Positions 1 through 5,067 of a stretch of DNA of 5,067 bases are shown here, one piece after another (positions within the stretch are counted from its first letter, which is position 1; each line of letters starts with the position of its first letter). The position numbers and the translations under genes are program-made. The stretch spans positions 1-5,067 of the forward strand of contig CAMLET010000281.1 of assembly GCA_946479125.1 (NCBI GenBank). The letters run 5' to 3'. The stretch is from an uncultured Flavobacteriales bacterium (lineage in GTDB: Bacteria; Bacteroidota; Bacteroidia; Flavobacteriales; Crocinitomicaceae). The notes beneath the pieces were generated by a model. The model worked only from the letters and a program-made list of their open reading frames with translations, was not told where the DNA came from and made no database searches.

Positions 1-2068
1 AAACATCTCTGTCGTTATCCAAAATTCCTTCAGCGTAAAACCGTATGCCCATTGCAGAAAACAACTCACGCACAATTCCGAATGCGCGCGTCCGTTCATA
101 ACGCAGGTTTTCACGAGATGAAACCAATTCTCTCGCCTTTCGAAGTGTTTTATTGAACTTGTATTTCTTGTAGAATTTACCTCTCAACAACTTATTGACT
201 TCCGCTTCTGCCTTAGAGCGGATTTCTTCTTCGGTGTTTCCTGAACGTTTGTTTACCGTAATGTCGTTTTGAACATAGGTTTTCAAAATGTCGATAAACA
301 AGGTAGGATCTTGTGTGTACGAAATGGTTTCCAATTTCAATTCGCCAATACAGCGTTCACCGAAATCAGCGATGTAACGTACAATTTCAGAATGGATTCG
401 TGTTGTCTCCATCTCGACTCCGCTCGATGACCGAGACAACCCTAGTTCTTTCCAGATTTGTTGTGAAGGCATATTCAAGAACATTTCTTTCAATTCTGGC
501 GATTTCGAAATTTCTGAAGCCAGCGCAATTGTTCTGTGAATTGGCTGAGTGGAAATAATATCAGCACTTCCGCACAGTAAATCGTTGTGAATGTTAGGAT
601 TGGAACTTTTCAGCTTCTTTTCACAAGTGCTTTGCAGTCGTCCAAACCAGATCATTGCAAAGAAATCGTTCAGCAACGGTGCTTTCCATTCATTCAATAA
701 GGTCTTTTCGAAGTCGAGATACAACTGAAGTAGTTCGTTCGCGCTTTTCTCATTGAAATCGATGGCTTTGTATTTCGCGATTGTCGCGTTCAATAAAACT
801 TCAAATTCTCTTCTTTTTCGCGGCAACGAATAATAACGTGAGGCCATTTTGAAAACCATCTTCACAATTCTCCACCATGCCTGACCTTTCGAAATAATGT
901 AAGACTGTGGAACATCGAAACGCTCCTTCACTCCCATCATTTTTTCCATGAATCGTGCATTAATACTATAACCAGGCAACATTGCCAGCATCAAATACCA
1001 GGTTTTCAGGTTGTAGTAAACCCGACCATTGATTAATCCTAGTGTATTTTCGAAGACAGCATTGTTTTCTTCAACCACTTTTTTGTCGACACCGAGGTAT
1101 TCGCAAAACAAACGGTAAGCGCCTTCGTACGATTTACTGATAAACGAAAACGTCAAAGGCGTTGTTACTCCCGGATAGGATTCGATAATATTACTATTAT
1201 CCCAAAGCACGTAGTCATCATTCTTATCCGCCACTTTCCCAAGTGACGTAATTGGTCGCGATTGCAGCAAATACAGTTTATCATTGTAAAACGCGAATTC
1301 AATATCCTGCGGTTTGCGGAAGTGATTGCCCAGCTTTTTGATCAGCGTTTGAACTTCCAGAACCTGCTGGTTTGATAAAACGGATTGTTTCTGTTTCTCA
1401 GATTCTAAATCGAATTGTTTTACACCTCCATTTTTTTCAAGGTCGAAACCGAAATAGGCTTCTTTAACAGCAATTTCTTGTTCAATTTTATCATCAACCA
1501 GATAATTATCAGCGTCCAATTCTCCTGAAACCAAGCCTTCTCCCAAACCATAGACAGCGCTGATCAATTGTTGTTTTCTATTCCCGGTTACCGGATTGAT
1601 TCCGAATGCAACGCCCGAACTTTCTGATGGAATCATCACTTGAACAATAACTCCCAATCCTACTAGATGTTTTAGTCCGTTGTTTTGACGATACGTTTGA
1701 ACCCGTTCAGCAAAAGATGATATCCAAACTTCCTGAATTTGCGCTTCCAGGTTGTCTTTTCGAACGAACAACTTTGTTTCAAACAGTCCAGCGAAAGAAA
1801 AATCGCCTCCATCTTCATCTAAAGCAGATGAACGAACGGCTAGAAAATCAGAATCAGAAAAATGTGAACAAACTTCATCCAACAAATCGGCAGGAAGGTT
1901 CAGTTTCCCCTTCTCATCTGAAAATGCCATTAGTGTTTGCTGTGAAAGCACAATCCAATGGGGAACATTCAATCCGAGATTCGAAAGTTCAGCCAGATTT
2001 CTCGCTTTTCCACCAATCGAATGATCAGAATATTCTTGCAGTAATTCTGCTGTTAAAACGTATTTCAT
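1..2068 (-). CDS. PPDK/PEP-synthase-like dikinase, rifampicin-phosphotransferase type (C-terminus beyond left edge)
   Basis: The frame is open from the ATG at 2068 to the left edge, giving 689 visible residues. Residues 1-274 form a PPDK-type ATP-grasp domain. It begins with IGGKARNLAEL (K21, nucleotide-binding lysine), then AVRSSALDED (R79), SFAGLFET (91-98), GVAFGINPVTG (152-162), YGLGEGLVSGE (173-183) and a closing DIEFAF...LLQSRPIT (255-274; E257 the likely metal ligand). From about 285 a different middle region starts with WDNSNIIESYPGVTTPLTFS, typical of rifampicin-phosphotransferase-like proteins and not of the PEP synthase barrel. FGERCIGELKLE and, at the edge, ILDNDRDV match segments that precede the mobile phospho-histidine domain, which should lie just outside. 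Such enzymes split ATP to AMP and phosphate and phosphorylate a substrate through His. The substrate here is unknown. The start overlaps the UbiA stop as ATGA, implying translational coupling. The stretch between K21 and R79 is short for the family. Databases would probably call it PEP synthase; I think that name is too specific. Confidence 0.9.
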   Translation of the reverse strand, partial: MKYVLTAELLQEYSDHSIGGKARNLAELSNLGLNVPHWIVLSQQTLMAFSDEKGKLNLPADLLDEVCSHFSDSDFLAVRSSALDEDGGDFSFAGLFETKLFVRKDNLEAQIQEVWISSFAERVQTYRQNNGLKHLVGLGVIVQVMIPSESSGVAFGINPVTGNRKQQLISAVYGLGEGLVSGELDADNYLVDDKIEQEIAVKEAYFGFDLEKNGGVKQFDLESEKQKQSVLSNQQVLEVQTLIKKLGNHFRKPQDIEFAFYNDKLYLLQSRPITSLGKVADKNDDYVLWDNSNIIESYPGVTTPLTFSFISKSYEGAYRLFCEYLGVDKKVVEENNAVFENTLGLINGRVYYNLKTWYLMLAMLPGYSINARFMEKMMGVKERFDVPQSYIISKGQAWWRIVKMVFKMASRYYSLPRKRREFEVLLNATIAKYKAIDFNEKSANELLQLYLDFEKTLLNEWKAPLLNDFFAMIWFGRLQSTCEKKLKSSNPNIHNDLLCGSADIISTQPIHRTIALASEISKSPELKEMFLNMPSQQIWKELGLSRSSSGVEMETTRIHSEIVRYIADFGERCIGELKLETISYTQDPTLFIDILKTYVQNDITVNKRSGNTEEEIRSKAEAEVNKLLRGKFYKKYKFNKTLRKARELVSSRENLRYERTRAFGIVRELFSAMGIRFYAEGILDNDRDV
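402..440. repeat. 39-bp imperfect palindrome inside the dikinase gene, dispersed-repeat-like
   Basis: The outer arms GTTGTCTC (402-409) and GAGACAAC (433-440) are perfect inverted repeats. Inside them CATC (410-413) pairs with GATG (426-429), leaving ACC (430-432) bulged. The core is two TCGA copies (414-417 and 424-427) around CTCCGC. The core reads TCGACTCCGCTCGATGA, resembling short repeats I recall as abundant between genes in Flavobacteriia genomes; that comparison is from memory. Here it lies in coding sequence and spans exactly 13 codons (residues 544-556, LSRSSSGVEMETT), so the frame is preserved. It sits in a loop just before the conserved FGERCIGELKLE segment, where an insertion should be tolerated. 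Confidence 0.6.
2065..2068 (-). promoter_or_regulatory. ATGA stop/start overlap coupling UbiA and dikinase genes
   Basis: The TGA stop of the UbiA gene (2067-2065) shares bases with the ATG of the dikinase gene (2068-2066). No purine-rich Shine-Dalgarno sequence lies just upstream of this ATG. Dikinase translation probably depends on ribosomes terminating on the UbiA gene, which would keep the two products in fixed proportion. Confidence 0.75.
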
Positions 2069-3027
2069 GGCAGTAAGTGTTGAATCATTGGAATTGCTCC
2101 AAGCGACAAATACATTAGAATTGTCCATAGTGCAGATGTATATTCCATCATTTTTGCTCGTTTCACGGTAATATTATTCAACGAAAGCCACGCGGGAATA
2201 GAACAAAGCAGGTAAATTCCACCGAAAATGAAATAGGCAATCATTCCGTAACCAGCAAAATAAACTGCGGCTAAACTACAAGCAAGTGTAATCGTTAGAA
2301 TCAGAATCCAAAGATTCAGTGCTTTTTTCAATCCAAGCATAGACGAATAGGTCAAAACACCTTCGCGTTCATTTTCAGGAGTTCGGATCTTACGACCAAT
2401 TTCCAATACAATTCCGTTGAAATAAGAAACGAGAAAGAACAAACCTAAACCAGGTGAAGGAGTTGCGTTTTCCAAAGCCCAATCCAAGCCGCTTGCTAAA
2501 ATATCGATCAGCGGAATGATGAACATGTGAGAAGTAACATACCAGAACTGGTGCTTCTTCAACCATTCAGGAACGAAGAATTCCTTACCCATTAAGCACA
2601 AATACAGCAAAACGGCAAGCCAAACGAAAACCAGTTTAGGGAAGAAAATCAGAATTACGGCTAGCTGTGAGAGAACGACAATAATTCCAAGAATCATCAG
2701 TTCACGAAGCGAAACTAATCCTCGTGGGACAGGAAGTTCTTTTCTGTAAGCAGCATCGTCATCCGCATCTTTGAATTCATCAAAAATGCGAACCAGCAAG
2801 AAAAAAGTAACAGTGATAAAAACGCCTAATCCGTAAGTTGACCAGGGGACAAAGCCTTCGGCTCCTCTACAAATTCGAGAAAATGCTATGGCAGAAAAGC
2901 TGAAACTGGCCACTAAAAGTCCGTGTCCCAAAATTGGAAAACGTTCCTTTTGATATTTGTAGAAACGCCAAAGAAAGGATTTGCCCTTCTCTTCCGGTTT
3001 CGAAAATTCGTTTTGTTTAAAATCCAT
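2065..3027 (-). CDS. UbiA-superfamily prenyltransferase with divergent second motif
   Basis: This is a 320-residue polytopic membrane protein with about eight or nine hydrophobic segments (roughly 32-52, 66-82, 110-128, 130-147, 164-180, 194-210, 238-260, 262-282, 298-318). UbiA enzymes transfer a prenyl chain from a prenyl diphosphate to an aromatic or other acceptor in the membrane. The first motif is clear: RIFDEFKDADDD at 80-91 gives D83-xxx-D87-xxx-D91, followed by PVPRGLVS (99-106), like the usual PIPxGxIS. The second Asp-rich motif is replaced by EIGRKIRTPENEREGVLTY (209-227), which has no aspartate. A further signature, LMGKEFFVPEWL, lies at 145-156. The start at 3027 is preferred over the in-frame ATG at 3108. 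It gives an 11-bp overlap with the upstream gene, matching the previous junction, and avoids a 27-residue extension lying wholly inside that gene. The acceptor and prenyl donor cannot be read from sequence. Confidence 0.88.
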   Translation of the reverse strand: MDFKQNEFSKPEEKGKSFLWRFYKYQKERFPILGHGLLVASFSFSAIAFSRICRGAEGFVPWSTYGLGVFITVTFFLLVRIFDEFKDADDDAAYRKELPVPRGLVSLRELMILGIIVVLSQLAVILIFFPKLVFVWLAVLLYLCLMGKEFFVPEWLKKHQFWYVTSHMFIIPLIDILASGLDWALENATPSPGLGLFFLVSYFNGIVLEIGRKIRTPENEREGVLTYSSMLGLKKALNLWILILTITLACSLAAVYFAGYGMIAYFIFGGIYLLCSIPAWLSLNNITVKRAKMMEYTSALWTILMYLSLGAIPMIQHLLP

Positions 3028-3760
3028 TGATCTGAAGTAGTTGAGATAAACAATAGTAGCCTGCCAATGCGAAAATAAAACTATCAAATCTATCCAAAAT
3101 TCCACCATGCTGTGGAATTAAGTTACTGTAGTCTTTTTCGCCACAAACACGCTTAAACAATGAAGCCAGAATGTCGCCGCTAAACGAGAACAAACTTACG
3201 AGAACACCAAAAATGGCAATTGTCAGTAAATCATAATAATCTGTTTTTGCGACATTCAAGCAGTAATAAAAAGAAGTTGCAACCGTTATGATGAACGCCC
3301 CCGCAAAACCGCCAATCGTCTTGTTCGGACTCCATTTCGGGGTAATTTGCCGTTTTCCCAGAAGTTGTCCAATGATTTGTGCAAAGCCATCGAAACAAAA
3401 AACCAAGGTGTAAACAAAGCCAATTTCGATTGCCTTCAAAGTGACAGACGCGACTAAAAATCCAGCGATAATTAGTAAAAATGGAACTCCAAAGAAGAAT
3501 TGATTTTTCAGATTTGTCTTGAGTGACATTCTGATGAATTCATAAAGAGCAATCAATGTAATTGCAATGGCCAAATAGAAAAACCAATCGAAATGAATAC
3601 ATAGAATAACCGCATTTACGATAAGTAAATACATGAGGTATTTCACCCAACGATTACTTCTATCCATCGGTTTTTGCGCCTTTTTCCGATTGATAAAGAC
3701 AATTGCAATTGCACCAAGCACAAAGTAAACTGCCACCAGTGGATAAATACTACTGAGCAT
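3017..3760 (-). CDS. cdsA: CdsA-family phosphatidate cytidylyltransferase
   Basis: This 247-residue integral membrane protein is of usual CdsA length. Family members use CTP and phosphatidate to form CDP-diacylglycerol and pyrophosphate at the inner membrane. The C-terminal signature is nearly complete: SLFKR (200-204), then KDYSNLIPQHGGILDRFDS (209-227), with the metal/CTP-binding acidic residues D196 (in SGD), D210, D223 and D226. Upstream are the partner motif with D124 and G125 (CFDGFAQIIG) and WSPNKTIGGF (143-152), equivalent to the usual SPxKTxEG. The protein starts with a hydrophobic segment (residues 5-23) and a basic loop. Its ATG lies 11 bp inside the end of the CDP-alcohol transferase gene, and its TAA lies 11 bp inside the UbiA gene. 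The family is certain. Whether this is the housekeeping CdsA or a paralogue acting on a prenylated lipid (as CarS does in archaea) cannot be decided here. Adjacency to a CDP-alcohol transferase fits CDP-lipid supply. Confidence 0.9.
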   Translation of the reverse strand: MLSSIYPLVAVYFVLGAIAIVFINRKKAQKPMDRSNRWVKYLMYLLIVNAVILCIHFDWFFYLAIAITLIALYEFIRMSLKTNLKNQFFFGVPFLLIIAGFLVASVTLKAIEIGFVYTLVFCFDGFAQIIGQLLGKRQITPKWSPNKTIGGFAGAFIITVATSFYYCLNVAKTDYYDLLTIAIFGVLVSLFSFSGDILASLFKRVCGEKDYSNLIPQHGGILDRFDSFIFALAGYYCLSQLLQINGF

Positions 3761-4331
3761 TTACTTGTTTTTGAAGGTGATAGAATGTTTTTACGTTGGA
3801 TCTCAATTCTTTGAGGTAAAGCACACAAACCAGCTCTTCCAAATATGCCAATGCACTGAATACGATCATGAAATAAAAATACGGCGGATAGTTTCCAAAA
3901 TTGAAGAACGTAAAAATGAAAATTCCCTGAATGTAGCCCGTAATCTTATTGCTGTACAAATGTAAACTCGGACTTCTTCTGAATTTGATCAGAGAAATTA
4001 GCTGTGGAATGATATACAACCCCATCATCAAGCTGAATTCGATTGCGTGCTCCTGAATAAAATCATAATGAAAATAGAACATTCCCGAAAACGCGCAGAT
4101 GTACGTCCCAATATCAGCGACACTGTCCAAACGCGCACCAAACTCTGTTTGCATATTAAAACGACGTGCAATGAATCCATCAAGAATATCAGAGATCAGG
4201 TTCGCCGACAGTAAAATGATGAACAGTTTGTCGTTATTCGAAAACATAGCCCAAAACAAAACAGGAAGCGCGAGTATGCGGTAGCCCGATAAAACATTGG
4301 GAATGTTCAGCAACTTTTGATTTGAAGACAT
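3750..4331 (-). CDS. CDP-alcohol phosphatidyltransferase family protein
   Basis: This 193-residue membrane enzyme belongs to the family that exchanges CMP on a CDP-linked lipid or alcohol for another alcohol (phosphatidylglycerophosphate, phosphatidylserine, cardiolipin and inositol-lipid synthases). The complete catalytic motif is present: D48-xx-D51-G52-xx-A55-R56 in SDILDGFIARRF, then G65-xxx-D69-xxx-D73 in FGARLDSVAD. These residues bind the two metals and the CDP group. The N-terminus has NIPNVLSGYRIL (9-20), the amphipathic start common to PgsA-like members. About six hydrophobic segments follow, and the length is typical. The ATG is 3 nt after the HMG-CoA reductase stop, and the TAG overlaps the cytidylyltransferase start. 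The motif does not reveal the acceptor alcohol, so no gene symbol is given. Archaetidyl transferases also belong to this family, so a prenyl-lipid substrate is possible but unproven. Confidence 0.9.
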   Translation of the reverse strand: MSSNQKLLNIPNVLSGYRILALPVLFWAMFSNNDKLFIILLSANLISDILDGFIARRFNMQTEFGARLDSVADIGTYICAFSGMFYFHYDFIQEHAIEFSLMMGLYIIPQLISLIKFRRSPSLHLYSNKITGYIQGIFIFTFFNFGNYPPYFYFMIVFSALAYLEELVCVLYLKELRSNVKTFYHLQKQVNAQ

Positions 4332-4334
4332 GGA

Positions 4335-5067
4335 TTAGTGTTTACGTCCAAGATTCTGATGTGCACTTGCAAAATGTCCAGCCGATAAAGCCGCGGCAAT
4401 GGAAAGTTCTCCTGCTAGTACCAAAGCTCCGCAGATCTCAGCGAACTTACGTGCGTTCCCGGCGCCAAAACAATCCATCAATTCCAAACATTCTTTTTGA
4501 GTTGGTAAAGCGGTTCCGCCACCAACAGTTCCCACAATTAAGTTTGGAAGCGTCACAGAACAATACAGTGCTCCGTTCTCCTTCTCTTCCATTCTCGTGA
4601 TTCCTGTTGCAGCTTCAGCCACACACGCTGCGTCTTGACCAGTTGCGATGAATAAAGCCGTTAAACCATTGGCGTAATGTCCTTGAGCACCAATTGCACC
4701 ACTTTGGATAATTCCTATTGTTGAAGAACGCCAATATTCTGCCATTGCACGTGCAGTTGTTTTCAATACTCCCTGAATGATCTCAGCAGGAAGGACGATT
4801 TCAGTTGTTACTTTCTTACCGCGAACAGAAGTAAATGAATTGGACGTTGCTTTCTTATCACCGGAATAATTCCCTTCGATAAACCACATTTCGGGTTTTA
4901 TAGGCGTATTTTCAATAATGTATTGACAAATTTTATCTGTGCAGATCGTTACCATGTTTTGTCCGGAAGCATCACCAGTATGAAATTCGAACGTTAGAAT
5001 AAGGTGATTTCCTTCGATATTAGAACGCATATCTTCCAACTTGGCAAAACGGCTGCTTTGCTCAGTG
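4335..5067 (-). CDS. hmgA: Class I hydroxymethylglutaryl-CoA reductase (N-terminus beyond right edge)
   Basis: The last 243 residues of HMG-CoA reductase are visible. It reduces HMG-CoA with two NADPH to mevalonate, the committed step of the mevalonate route to isoprenoids. The class I signature motifs appear in order (visible numbering): SRFAKLEDM (5-13), FHTGDASGQNM (28-38, the cofactor-binding turn), GNYSGDKKATSN (65-76) with K71 matching the catalytic lysine, RGKKVTTEIVLPAE (82-95), IATGQDAA (140-147) with catalytic D145, GTVGGGTALPTQ, and the catalytic His as H236 in GHFASAH. The C-terminus ends in NLGRKH, as in soluble prokaryotic class I enzymes, without the extended eukaryotic tail. 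The frame continues past the right edge. A TTG at 5039 and an ATG at 5030 lie inside conserved sequence and are not starts. The symbol follows archaeal usage; mvaA is also used in bacteria. It is the first visible gene of the transcript and indicates isoprenoid synthesis through mevalonate. Confidence 0.95.
   Translation of the reverse strand, partial: TEQSSRFAKLEDMRSNIEGNHLILTFEFHTGDASGQNMVTICTDKICQYIIENTPIKPEMWFIEGNYSGDKKATSNSFTSVRGKKVTTEIVLPAEIIQGVLKTTARAMAEYWRSSTIGIIQSGAIGAQGHYANGLTALFIATGQDAACVAEAATGITRMEEKENGALYCSVTLPNLIVGTVGGGTALPTQKECLELMDCFGAGNARKFAEICGALVLAGELSIAAALSAGHFASAHQNLGRKH

Larger units (their letters stand above)
1..5067 (-). other. Five-gene polycistronic unit (operon), both ends outside the window
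   Basis: All five genes run in the same direction with junctions of +3, -11, -11 and -4 nt. There is no room for an internal promoter or terminator between genes, and I saw none. The promoter must lie upstream of the HMG-CoA reductase start (right of 5067) and the terminator left of position 1. None of the four visible starts has a convincing AGGAGG-type site, which is usual in Bacteroidota. More genes of the unit may lie on either side. Confidence 0.85.

Noticed and set aside
402..440. The palindrome as a transcription terminator or CRISPR-type repeat.
   Set aside because: No T-run follows it in either direction, it lies in the middle of an open coding frame, and it occurs only once in the window.
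313..558. Plus-strand open frame of 81 codons opposite the dikinase middle region.
   Set aside because: It is antisense to an uninterrupted conserved coding frame, has no start signal and no domain.
1717..2076. Plus-strand open frames of 119 and 90 codons opposite the dikinase N-terminus.
   Set aside because: They lie antisense to the conserved ATP-grasp coding region and show no recognisable domain. They are shadows of the minus-strand gene.
3028..3108. N-terminal extension of the UbiA gene from an upstream in-frame ATG at 3108.
   Set aside because: It lies entirely inside the cytidylyltransferase coding sequence, covering its conserved C-terminal HGG-LDR motif region, and the ATG at 3027 gives tighter, more usual gene spacing.
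3643..3828. Minus-strand 61-codon open frame at the cytidylyltransferase/CDP-alcohol transferase junction.
   Set aside because: It is out of frame with both well-supported genes and overlaps each. Its protein has no recognisable features.
4322..4600. Plus-strand 92-codon open frame opposite the HMG-CoA reductase C-terminus.
   Set aside because: It is antisense to the catalytic His and GTVGGGT motif region, which fully explains the sequence.
5037..5039. TTG as a start codon for the HMG-CoA reductase.
   Set aside because: The residues before it (SRFAK) match the conserved class I HMG-CoA reductase motif, so the protein continues past the window edge.

Overview
The window holds five closely packed genes, all on the minus strand and read from right to left. 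The moderately low GC content, the weak or absent Shine-Dalgarno sequences before all four visible starts, and the protein families point to a Bacteroidota genome. A Flavobacteriales member of the Crocinitomicaceae/Fluviicola type is my best guess. This is an inference from style, not a database match.

From right to left the genes are: (1) a class I HMG-CoA reductase cut by the right edge (4335-5067); (2) a CDP-alcohol phosphatidyltransferase (3750-4331); (3) a CdsA-family CTP-dependent cytidylyltransferase (3017-3760); (4) a UbiA-superfamily membrane prenyltransferase (2065-3027, with the start moved inward from the longest open frame); (5) a large PPDK/PEP-synthase-like dikinase cut by the left edge (1-2068). 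The dikinase has an ATP-grasp domain followed by a middle region resembling rifampicin phosphotransferases. Junctions are a 3-nt gap, an 11-bp overlap, another 11-bp overlap and a 4-bp ATGA overlap. This is almost certainly one polycistronic transcript whose promoter and terminator both lie outside the window. No stretch over 300 bp lacks a gene, and there are no RNA genes, CRISPR arrays or insertion sequences.

Together the genes read like a lipid pathway. HMG-CoA reductase feeds isoprenoid precursors. The UbiA protein would join a prenyl chain to an acceptor. The cytidylyltransferase would activate a phospholipid as a CDP-derivative, and the CDP-alcohol transferase would add or exchange a polar head. 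The dikinase would phosphorylate an unknown substrate from ATP. The individual families are well supported; the joint pathway is a hypothesis. The UbiA protein keeps the first Asp motif but has a Glu/Arg/Lys-rich sequence where the second is expected, and the dikinase does not look like housekeeping PEP synthase. These are the main reasons to look further.

A separate oddity is a 39-bp imperfect palindrome (402-440) inside the dikinase coding sequence. It resembles the small dispersed repeats of Bacteroidota and is exactly 13 codons long, so it looks like an in-frame repeat insertion.
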